DNA from: Isoetes taiwanensis
Taxonomy: Eukaryota; Streptophyta; Lycopodiopsida; Isoetales; Isoetaceae
Length of the DNA stretch: 64,000 nt
Direction of reading: 5' to 3'
NCBI GenBank assembly: GCA_021234155.1
Contig: JAJEKV010000056.1
Location: forward strand, 7,986,575-8,050,574
This document shows, piece by piece, positions 55,255 through 64,000 of the stretch; positions within the stretch are counted from its first letter, which is position 1; every line of letters begins with the position of its first letter. The notes below the pieces were generated by a model. The model had not been told where the DNA came from. It ran no database searches and was given only the letters and a program-made list of their open reading frames with translations. A program made the position numbers and the translations under genes.

Positions 55255-56144
55255 ATTGAGATGTGCGAAAAAATTTGGCTCAATTTGGATCTAGGATGTC
55301 TGAGAAAATCAGGTTCAAAGTTGAAAGAAAATTTTACCAGTGCACTTCCCTGAGATAACAAAAGGTCTGCACACTCAAATGATGATATCTCAAGTTCTAC
55401 TTAACGTTTTTGGATGATTTTTGGATTTACTATCAGAGAAAAGTTGTAGGAACATGCGAGAAAAAACTGGTCTGATTTGAAACTGGGATGATAGAGAAAA
55501 ACAAGTTCAAAGTGGATCAAAAATTATGTAAGTGAACTATTGCAGAAAACTAGCAAGCAGGTTTTTGGATCTCGAGCTTTATAAGAGTTTTTTGCATGAT
55601 TGCAACTGGCACAGGTCTTAATAGGGCCTAAGATCATGTGCAGAATATAAAATTGTAGTTTGGATCACTAGAAGTGTCAATGTAATAAGTTATCATGAGA
55701 AGTATCTCTGTTATTACAGAGACACTTCTGGTGATCCAAAGTATAATTTTGTATTCCATACATGATCTTAGACCCTATTCAGACCTGTGCCAGTTGCAAT
55801 CATGTAAAACACCCTTATAAAGCTCAAGATCCAAAAATCTGCTTGCTAGTTTTCTGTGATAGTTCACTGACAGAATTTTTGATCCACTTTGAACTCACTC
55901 TTCTCCATCATCTTAGGTTCAAATTAGGTCCAATTTTTCCCCGCACAGTCCTACAACGTTTCTCTGATAGGGAGCTCAAAAATCATCCAAAAATGTTTAG
56001 TAGAACTTGAGATATCATCATTTAAGTGTGCAGACCTTTTGTTGTCTTAGAGAAGTGCACTGGCCAAATTTTCTTTCAAATTTGAACCTGATTTTCTCAG
56101 ACATCGCACATCCATATTGAGCTAAAAATTTTCCCACATCTCAA
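55255..56144. repeat. 890-bp long hairpin (two 434-bp arms, 22-nt loop)
   Basis: The arms 55255-55688 and 55711-56144 are reverse complements with scattered mismatches and almost no net gap. The centre is TGTAATAA - 22-nt loop - TTATTACA, next to GAAGTGTC and GACACTTC; the outer ends pair TTGAGATGTG with CACATCTCAA. A transcript would form a long double-stranded RNA, a typical source of siRNA in plants. It could equally be a palindromic foldback transposon. No convincing protein in either arm. Confidence 0.88.
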
Positions 56145-57849
56145 TCCAACGTTTCTCTGGCTCTTCCTCTAAAAATATTTGGGAAAAAATTAGCATAGCT
56201 CGAGAAATTCAGATCTGAGTGCAACTACCTCATTTTGCTTCAGGAATTCTAATGTAATTAATGTAATTCTAATGTACCTCTAACAAAAAAGGGGTGGTCA
56301 AATATGGATTACCAATCATTGAAGAGGCAGTCCATAGTAAAAGCAACCCCTTTGAAACAATTGGGCAAATCTCATTAGGAAGAGCGACACACATATTTTA
56401 CATAAGCCGGAAAGAAGTATGAATACAAAAGGCTGTAGGCAACGAAAAGAATGACAAGGATTCTCTAATATACATTGTCTAGAGCACCCCCACTTAATAG
56501 TCTTTAAGGATAACCCTACTTTTTGATGTCATAAATAAAACTTAGTTCCGACTTAGCCGCATCTGTCATAGAGAGCTTGTTAAAAAGTCATCTGTGTGTA
56601 TGTGGAGTTGCATTCCAGAATAAATAAACTGGTAAGAGGTTTATTCCTAGAGAAAAGTCCGCTATAGCACTCCTATTTTTATACTACATAATCAAGATCG
56701 ACGTACCTCAAAGAAATATGTCCCGCCTAAATCAAACAACCAAGAAGCAGTTGATAAATATCAAAATAGAAGCATAGCTCTGACTAACATCAATATCTTT
56801 ACAAGCTTTAAATGTTGATTTCCTAATGAAAAATAGTCTTACTCAGGTCTAGATAACTTGGCTTTCCATACGAATGTTTTGAATTTCTCGACGATCTTTT
56901 GTGCAAGAAAATCTTCATAGTATAGAGTAGCAAAGCCATATCTAAAAGAATAAAATAATAACAATGCAATGGTTCGACAATGATCTTTTTCGGTTTTATT
57001 TTGTGGCCAAAAAGGTTTATTGTTTTCATGTGGACCTTGGGAACCCAAGGTCTTTTTTTGCCATGTGCATGCAGCATGCTGTCAATGTGCTTCTCATGTG
57101 CGCATGCGACATGTTCTTGAACACGTTTATGATATTGGATTTCCATTACAATTGGACCTTTGGTCTAGTGGTAACACAATTAAGCCTAGATCTCAAGCTC
57201 AAAACCACCTAGAGTCGCACTGTGTATAGTTCTGTTCCATGGCATTTGTCTATTTATCTTTTAAAATATGATTTATATATTACTAACCAATGGCCACATA
57301 TTATGATTTATATGTCATTAACAAACCATCACACAGATTATTGGCACATCTAAGGTTAGCTGCAATTGGAATGGAAAAATGTTATAGTTAAAAATTGACA
57401 CATCTAAAGTTAGCTGCTTTGCAATAAGTCGTGCCATTATGTAATATTGTGATAAATATACAGAAGCTCTTTTCTTATTGGCATGCATCAAAGTCTCTCC
57501 AACATATTTCCATTATTCAACATTTCCCATAGTGCTACTTTAGATTGCCACTGGCGTGGGCAAGGATTCAAATTCTGTCCTGCCTTAAGCACAATAAAGA
57601 CTAGGCCCATTGCATGTAGTAGCTAGGCGATTAGGCAATTGGCCTTGCATCCCAAGAGGTAATAACCCATCGACTATCACAGGGATGAGCAAAGTGAGCG
57701 AGTGCAAGTCTCACAACGGACTGTTCCCATGACACATATGTGCCACGGAATTTCCATATATTCCAAATCACCACTTCCAATGAATTTCTCCCACTGCCCC
57801 TATACATACTTCCAAGAAAAACCATGGGAGTAATTAAAAAAAAAGGGAA
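56145..57849. other. Spacer, no gene recognised
   Basis: AT-rich. A tRNA-like A box (TGGTCTAGTGGTAACAC) at about 57.16 kb lacks a convincing B box. A short minus-strand frame at 57631-57825 (LEVVIWNIWKFRGTYVSWEQ) could be a non-LTR element scrap. Neither is firm enough to call. Confidence 0.35.
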
Positions 57850-58403
57850 AAATTACGAAATACCCTTATGTTTTGACAAATTTCACGATATACCCTTAGA
57901 GTTAACATAAATTTTTGTAATGCCCTTGGTCAACGTATTTGGCTCTGTAGACTTTTGTATATCATCAAATGCCCTTGTATTTTACGTATTTCATATAAAG
58001 CCCTTCTGAATGGATGTATTTTTGGGGCAAGGATTTGACATCGACAGTTTTTGTTTTTGAATAGAAAACAGAGCAAAGATTTAGACGTTCTAACCTGATG
58101 GAATCCCAGTGGAAAACTTTAATCGACCTCACGTGCTTGAATTTGCTCTTCACTGCCATATAGATATGAATATCTCTGAATACATTCATCTTTCATCTTT
58201 TCAAGGGCATCTGCAAAGCAAAACCGAATGCGAATCCACCTACATCTTAAACTGTATCATCTCTCATCTTAAAGGTATTTGGTGAATTGTGTAGAATCTT
58301 AAGGGCATTTGAACAATTTTCAATAATATAAAATAAGGGCATTACAACAATTTATGAAAACTCGGGGGTATGTCGTAAAATTCGTCAAAACATAAGGGCG
58401 TTT

Positions 58404-58412
<9 letters not shown>
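57850..58412. mobile_element. MITE with about 80-bp inverted ends
   Basis: The left end (AATTACGAAATACCCTTATG TTTTGACAAATTTCACGATA, continuing to TTTTTGTAATGCCCTT) pairs with the right end (AAGGGCATTACAACAATTTA continuing to GTCAAAACATAAGGGCGTTT). Internal AAGGGCATTT words in both orientations extend the foldback. No coding capacity. A long A run (58411-58436) abuts the right end, obscuring the target duplication. Confidence 0.75.
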
Positions 58413-58434
<22 letters not shown>

Positions 58435-58436
58435 AA

Positions 58437-59018
58437 CCAGCTACCTGCCTTAGCTTCCATATGCTCTTGGCAGGCAGAAACTAAGGTAGTAATTGCATCC
58501 GCACCAGGCAAATTGACGGAGTTCATCTTTCTTCCTTCCCATTTCGGAATTAGGGTTATAAATAGAATAGAATAGAATAGCAAAAAAAAAAAAAAACAAG
58601 CCGACCGGGCGGGCCGCCGAGGGGGGGATTCGCCAGGGGATCCGCCATGGGATTCGACCATAGGCCGCCATGGATCTGGGGCTCCGGCCGCTGCTTGGAG
58701 CAGGGCCGCCCTTTTTTTGCAGTCGCAGGCAGACAGCGGCCCTTTTGGGCGCTTCAAGAAAAATTTCTCCGTGCCCATTTTTGGCCGAATTTCTAATTTT
58801 CCTGGCCTTAGATTTGTAAAACTAGAGATCTGATCTGATGGTGTAAAATAAGCCACATCAGATTTTGATGACATGGAAATTACACGTGGATAGGCTAGAA
58901 TTTGAGGAAAGGCGGCTGGTGTGCTAAAAAAAACCAACCAAAAAGATAAAAGCCGGGTAGTAGTTGTTTTTTTCTTTTGGACGGAGAAGAGAAGGCGGAG
59001 CTAGGGCAAGCAGAATCG
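58437..59018. promoter_or_regulatory. Upstream region of QCR8
   Basis: Contains an (AATAG)n stretch and an A run (58561-58597), a GC-rich block (58600-58750), then the likely 5' leader of QCR8 (about 58.97-59.02 kb). No clear TATA box. The first in-frame ATG is the QCR8 start at 59019; the longer open frame upstream has no ATG. Confidence 0.4.
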
Positions 59019-59776
59019 ATGGGGAAGGAACCAGTTCGGCTGAGGGAAGTTTGTTACACGCTGTCGCCCATGCATCAGAATATGATGAGCGGAATCTGGA
59101 AAGGAATGCCCCACGTTATCAAACACAAGGTCCAAGCTAGTTGGCTCAATGCCATATTTTTTCTTGGGCCGGCAGCAGGCACCTACTGGTGAGTCCTTTT
59201 TCTCTTGCAGATCCATTATTTCTAGTTGCTGTTTTGGAGCTTACATGTACGTTTTTGAGCATTCTGTTTTTTCTGTTTATAATTGAATAAAAGCATGGCC
59301 CCTGAAATGGATATTACTGGGGGATGGGGGAGGCATGTTGTTGTTAATTCTATACTGAACAATTCATATAGATGCATGCTTAGAGCAAAACTTGTCGAAG
59401 AAAGCATTTTCATATAGAGTTTCAATGACAGTAAGGGTTAGCATTAGGCCCAGCTGATAAGTGAGCAGAAACACTAACTTGATTGCGGGTGAAATAAATT
59501 GGTCCATTAGTTGCATTTATATATTAATCCTTGATTTTTGTGTCTTTATTCTATATCAAAGGTCCTGTATTGTCCACGCTTTTCAGCTGCTGATTGTGGA
59601 TAATTTTCTGTCTCCATATTAGAATTGTCTGCAAGTTCCTGTTGTTTCAATTTGAGTTTTGGCTAAATCATTAGGATTATTATCATATATATGTGTCTGA
59701 TTTTGATTCTTCCTTTTGATTTCTCAGGTACGTGCAGTGGTTCAAAGAGAAAGAGAAGCAGCATCACCGCTACTAG
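59019..59776 (+). CDS. QCR8: Cytochrome bc1 complex subunit 8 (QCR8/UQCRQ), 72 aa
   Basis: Exon 1 59019-59188 and exon 2 59728-59776, joined across a GT-AG intron of 539 bp within a Trp codon, give 72 residues, the usual plant length. The sequence reads MGKEPVRLREVCYTLSPMHQ, then MMSGIWKGMPHVIKHKV, a single membrane helix around WLNAIFFLGPAAGTYWYVQW, and a charged end FKEKEKQHHRY. This small subunit of mitochondrial complex III sits near cytochrome b and aids assembly and ubiquinone-site structure. No cleavable presequence, as is normal. No frame damage; likely functional. Confidence 0.94.
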
Positions 59777-60700
59777 TTTTCAAGGTCATGTTAAATTGAT
59801 GTAATGGTTGCATTTAAACGATTCTTCCATCATAAAAAACGTCCAATAAGTTCAGCATGTATTGTCTGTTGAAGCATTCAGCAACGAGGTTTAAATCTTT
59901 CCTCTAATCCATGTGTATTTACGATTATGATGGAAGCCAATTAGATTTTGAAAAATATTCTGACACTATCGTTTCATTAGTGCACGGTTGTGGTTGCTGG
60001 TGGAACATCTAACTTGAAATGTTAATCTGAATGCTTTACTTGCTAAAGTGATAACCAAAATGCTCTGCCTGCTGAAATTCTCAAAATACCTCCCATGGCA
60101 ATGGACTGTGCACGGTCATGATTGCTGGTGGAACATCTAACTTGAAATGAATGCTTTACTTACTAAAGCGATAACCAAAATGCTCTGCCTGCTGAAATTC
60201 TCAAAATACCTCCCAAAGTTTTGCATGAAATGGCAATGATTTTTTTTAATAAACTCATACATGAGAGTTAACATCTTTTCAATTAGAATAAAACCATCTG
60301 AAACAGGATCTTCAAGTTAAGTATCTGAATAAAATAAGTGTTTAAATTAACAACCAAGAAGATCATAGCTTGTGAATTTTTGACTAATCTACAATGTTCA
60401 AGAAGCAACTAGTGAAGTAGATGAGCCACAAAAATATATCACCAAATGCCCTTTGTTTGGAGGACATTCGCAAAAGTAGGGATATTTTGTATTCTATTTT
60501 GTATATAATTAATTTGTTGTGTGAATAGTTTTGGGGCATTCAAGTTTGAATTTCCAATATTTCTATGGTTTTGGGTTTACGCCAAGGCCTTCCAGTTTCC
60601 TTTTGGGCCATTCCACATCTTAAAGCAATGTAGCTTATGTTGTTGAAGACATAAGAAAGTTTAGGCATCTCCCACAATTCCTACATTATCTTTCTTTTTT
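59777..60700. repeat. 3' flank of QCR8 with a tandem duplication of about 115 bp
   Basis: TGCACGGTTGTGGTTGCTGG to AAAATACCTCCCATGG (about 59981-60097) is repeated at about 60109-60217 with few changes (including ATGCTCTGCCTGCTGAAATT in both). No gene. The first copy may overlap the QCR8 3' region. Confidence 0.6.
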
Positions 60701-60931
60701 GAAGGCAAGATATTTTTATTTTCATCTACACTTATATAATTCATATTGGGCGCTTAGTTTATTCGGGCGGCAGCAAAAAGAAATTTTCCGGATTTGTTCC
60801 GGATCACTTTGATTTGCACTTTGATTCCAGATCACATCTTTTCTGCATCGGATTTGCAACTCTTACTTCTGCTTATCCTCCTGATACTTGATTTTAGGGT
60901 TTCTGGGCCGTATCTATTCCTGGTTTCGTAT

Positions 60932-61635
60932 ATGACCAGGCCAAAGAAAGCTGGGTCTCCCCGCAAAGGAGATCCGGCAGAGTATGAAGGGGACTCTGCC
61001 CAGATGCTTGCCATGCTACTTGAAATGAAATCAGAGATTGCAGGGCTCAGAAGTTTACTTGAAGAAGTGATTAAGCAAAACAAAACACTAACGACTCAAA
61101 ATCTGGAATTAAAAGAAGCATTAAGCAAACCTGTGGAAACCCAAACGGTTGATGTGCAAAGCATGGTATCTTTGGTTGCAGAATCAACCAAGGAGCAGAT
61201 GACCATACATCATGAGAGAATTTTAGCAGAGCAAACAGATCAACAATCCCGCGTGCGGAATTTGAAAATTTCGGGCATAGCAGAAAGCAGAAGTCAAGAC
61301 CTCACCGGTGCTTGATACATTCTTTCGGGATGTTATGCATCTGCATGAACCGCAATTTGTGCAAGGCAGAAGACTAGGCAAACCAGGAGGGTATAATAGA
61401 CCGATCTTGGTTAAATTTCGCAGTGTGGAAGCACGAGACTGGATATTACGTAACAGGGGCTGTTTTGAAGGGACGTAGTGCTATCTAGATCCGCATTCTT
61501 GACCCCTACTCACCGGAAGCAAGGAAAATAGAATGGGAAAAAGTGAAAGCAAAAAGGGTTGAAGGTTTTGTAGCATATCCGGATAAGAATGGGAAGGCGC
61601 CTCGACAAAAACGAAAAGAAGGTTTAGGAATTTAG
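60932..61635 (+). pseudogene. LINE ORF1 protein (coiled coil, RRM-like), frameshifted
   Basis: Start MTRPKKAGSPRKGDPAEYEG. A heptad-rich segment (MLAMLLEMKSEIAGLRSLLE, then NLELKEALSK) suggests trimerising coiled coil, followed by NLKISGIAESRSQDL. After a frameshift at about 61.31 kb it continues LHEPQFVQGRRLGKPGGYNR then PILVKFRSVEARDWILRNRG (RRM-like, as in L1 ORF1p) and a C-terminal WEKVKAKRVEGFVAYPDKNG. No zinc knuckle. The role is RNA binding and chaperoning of the LINE transcript (family knowledge). Confidence 0.75.
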
Positions 61636-61648
61636 GACTTTGAAGATC

Positions 61649-64000
61649 ATGTTTTGGAATATACATGGGCTTACACAAGCAAAAAGCGTATTCTTGAACA
61701 AATTAAGCATTTTGATATGGTGCTGTTTTGTGAAACTTGGGAACACCAAGCCAGAGCTCTACCAGACATTGCAAACTTCATTTTGTTAGGCTCTGCATGG
61801 AATTTAAAAACACCTGGTGTAGGTAGAGGTAACGGAGGGTTGGCAGTTTATATAAGGCCAGGGTTGCAGACTTCTATCTCAATTGTGAGAGTACAAGAAC
61901 ATAATCAACATATGTGGATAAGAGTGAATATGCGGGATAAGGTGATTCACATGGCTTTATGCTATTATGCACCATTAAATATGAGTCTATACCAAAGAAA
62001 AAGATCTAGACAGGAGCAATCCATTACATGCACTCTGCAAAGATATCATGGAATTCATTGAATTGGGAGAAGTACTAATCGTTGGAGACTTTAACGCACG
62101 AACCAAAGGGGCTCAATCCGTCATATTTGAGCAGCCAGGAGATGTCCGCTTGCCCGAATATGTGGATCCAGGCTCTCTCAGAACTTCAAATGATGCGGTT
62201 AAGAATCTAATGGGGGATTATCTGCTTGAATTGGGTACAATATGCGGTCTCTCCATCATGAATGGAATGAGCAGGTTTCCAAACTCGGGAGGCTCTACTT
62301 GTTTTACCCCTTTGGGGGAAAGTACAGTAGACTATGCAATGTCCCTCAGAGACTCGCAGCTAGTCACAGACTTTGAAATAGGTACCAAGTTACCAGAATC
62401 TGATCATGCCTATTTGAAAATAGTCTTAGAAGGGACTACCATTAAACAACAAACTGATAGGGTTTTCCAACCTAAGCTAAAGCTGGATTACACAAAAGGA
62501 GCAGCTTTCAAACAAGTCGTGTCAGATGAGCTCGCTCAGATCAAATGGTCAGGGATCCTAAGCAAGGATGTTGCCATGTTAACAGAAGTTATGATCCATG
62601 CTGCAGGTAAAACTTTTGGATATACAATGCAGAGAAAACCAGGGCACCATTGCAATAGCTGGTGGGATCAGGATTGTCGTAGAGCCCGGGCAGCGCTGCA
62701 AAAAGGTATCAGAATTAAACCAAAGTGGTATAAAGATTTGATCAGATGTAAGAAGCGCACCTTTTTTAAGCAAAGACAGGAGTCATTAGGCCATTGGTTT
62801 ACAAAATACCCAAAAACATTCTGGTCCAAATTGCTCGCCACAAACGTGCAGGATATGGTGAACATCAGCGGCATGTTGGAGATGGTGCAAGCGCTCTACC
62901 ATCAAGAAGGTGCAGGATCAATGAGGAAACTCCGCACTAACGAACTCATGTTCAATGAAGCTGATGTTAAGGAAGCTCTTTCGCACATGAAAAACGGCAA
63001 GGCCTCGGATCTGCAAGGTATGTGTATTGAACTGTTTAAATGGGGAGGAGATGATCTGATCACAGTGATTACGAACCAACTAAATGAAGTTGTCATTAAT
63101 GGCCTGCCACAAGCCTGGCGAGAGAACAGGATCATTCCGATCCACAAATCTGGCAGCAAGCTAGAAGCCAAGAATTACCGTACAATTTTGGTGGGCAGCA
63201 TGTTTTCTAAATTGTTAGGCAGTTTGCTAGAATTCAAATTGAGTCGTTGGGCTGATGAAAACAGTAAAAGAGCTCTATCTCAAGCAGGTTTCCGGAGGAA
63301 TCACAGTACTCTGGATCATGCACTAACTCTCCGGGTTCTGTCAGAGAAAGCTAAAGCACCCAGGAAGTCTTTATATATGGCTTTTATTGACTTCTCTAAA
63401 GCTTTCGACACTGTGCCCAGGGATGGCCTCGATAAGCGAATGGAAAAGCTAGGTGTGCCGGACTCCTTGCGGAGCTCAGTGGCTTGCTTGTATGAGGAAG
63501 TGATCATCAAGTTGGGAACTGGAGCATCAGGCCCGGTATATAGCACCATAGGTGTACGACAAGGCTGCCCTTTGTCACCTACCCTATTTGGTCTGTACGT
63601 TGATGAACTCGAAGATTGGCTTCACAGCAGAGGCGTAGATGGCATCCGTTTAGGAAATTCTGTGGTCCAGCTTTTACTGTACGCAGATGATGTGGTTCTT
63701 CTAGCGGACAGATCTGAAGTATTACAACGCCATCTTGATGTGCTGGTACATTTTTGTAAGGAGAAGAAAATGCAGGTCAATATGGGGAAATCCAAGGCAA
63801 TGATATGTGGGACTGTAAGTAGACCTGATTTGTTCTACAATGGAGAAAAGTTAGAAGTAGTAGACTGTTACAAATACTTGGGTCTAGAGTTCTGCTCTAA
63901 TTACAGATCGAAGGAGTGCATAAAGAAAAGAGTTGCTTGAGGAAAAGTGGCTCTATATGGCATGCTGAGGAAATGCCACAGATTATACCTCACGGATTGA
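61649..64000 (+). pseudogene. LINE ORF2 protein (AP endonuclease and reverse transcriptase)
   Basis: Start MFWNIHGL (endonuclease Asn). A frameshift at about 61.68 kb leads to FDMVLFCETWEHQ (catalytic Glu). A second near 62.0 kb leads to EVLIVGDFNARTKG (D-x-N) and SDHAYLKIVL (SDH). The RT follows: WRENRIIPIHKSGSK, NYRTILVGSMFSKLLGSLLE, motif A FIDFSKAFDTVPRDGL, motif B GVRQGCPLSPTLFGLYVDEL, motif C YADDVVLLA (about 63.69 kb), and thumb YKYLGLEFCSNY. A TGA at 63938-63940 replaces a Gly codon seen as GGC in the 20.3-kb copy. It continues past the window. All catalytic residues are visible. Confidence 0.85.

Larger units (their letters stand above)
60700..64000 (+). mobile_element. APE-type LINE, near full length, running off the window
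   Basis: ORF1 (coiled coil plus RRM-like) is followed by ORF2 (AP endonuclease plus RT). It is the same family as the fragment at 20338-22047, which shows that the missing 3' part continues about 0.9 kb further and ends in (TAA)n. The 5' end is near 60.7 kb, judged from the start of the leader. ORF damage is light (two or three frameshifts and one stop), so this copy is younger than the 20.3-kb one. Confidence 0.88.

Noticed and set aside
57155-57240. tRNA-like A box suggesting a tRNA or SINE head
   Set aside because: No usable B box (GTTCGANTC is absent), no foldable acceptor or T arm and no second copy in the window.
58410-58937. 175-residue minus-strand frame ending in a Phe run
   Set aside because: It reads through a homopolymer and the QCR8 upstream region; no domain, and the Phe run is the A tract.

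Overview
The window is nuclear DNA of a land plant. It has a plant-type QCR8 gene of 72 residues split by one GT-AG intron, a six-exon BRCT-protein gene, fragments of plant ARP7 and of the Fe-S scaffold gene ISU1, a nuclear tRNA-Gly, and a Ty3/gypsy chromovirus primed by initiator tRNA-Met. The Penelope-like retroelement, DUF7869-type genes and heavy nesting of transposons suggest a large, repeat-rich genome such as a fern or another seed-free plant. That placement is inference from element types, not from a marker gene.

Layout: 1-3.7 kb holds relics of a DNA transposase (minus strand) mixed with unidentified plus-strand coding pieces. 5.2-10.6 kb is a tandem segmental duplication: each unit has a tRNA-Gly (intact in unit 1, decayed in unit 2), a relic and an intact copy of a small Ser-rich basic protein gene. 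10.6-13.7 kb is non-coding, with short LINE-type 3' ends that carry different microsatellite tails. 14.25-38.16 kb is a DUF7869-type gene split by a 22-kb chromovirus (16152-38098: matching 5-bp target duplication, PBS, PPT, two LTRs). The chromovirus is itself split by a Penelope-like element (18064-28667) with about 2.3-kb direct repeats, and the left of these repeats is split by a LINE fragment (20338-22047). That makes four nested layers.

38.3-43.7 kb contains a broken gene of unknown function with an IDGQH motif (ParB-like at best), in and around which lies a cluster of CGCGC-TAC-GCGCG hairpins. The gene is followed by a 2.8-kb TIR transposon (43675-46478: perfect 15-bp TIRs, 8-bp target duplication) that carries fragments of ISU1 and ARP7, i.e. 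a Pack-type gene-capturing element. 49.7-52.5 kb is a complete BRCT-protein gene on the minus strand (735 aa from six exons). 53-58.5 kb is a repeat zone: a short hairpin, a direct repeat with a filled/empty MITE site, an 890-bp near-symmetric long hairpin, and a MITE with inverted ends about 80 bp long. QCR8 lies at 59.0-59.8 kb. From 60.7 kb to the end is a nearly full-length APE-type LINE, of the same family as the fragment at 20.3 kb.

The only genes that look intact are QCR8, the BRCT gene, the tRNA-Gly and the two small duplicated genes. Everything else is mobile, captured or decaying. The genes do not form a pathway. The main interest is the nested mobile DNA, the gene-fragment-carrying transposon and the unexplained hairpin families.
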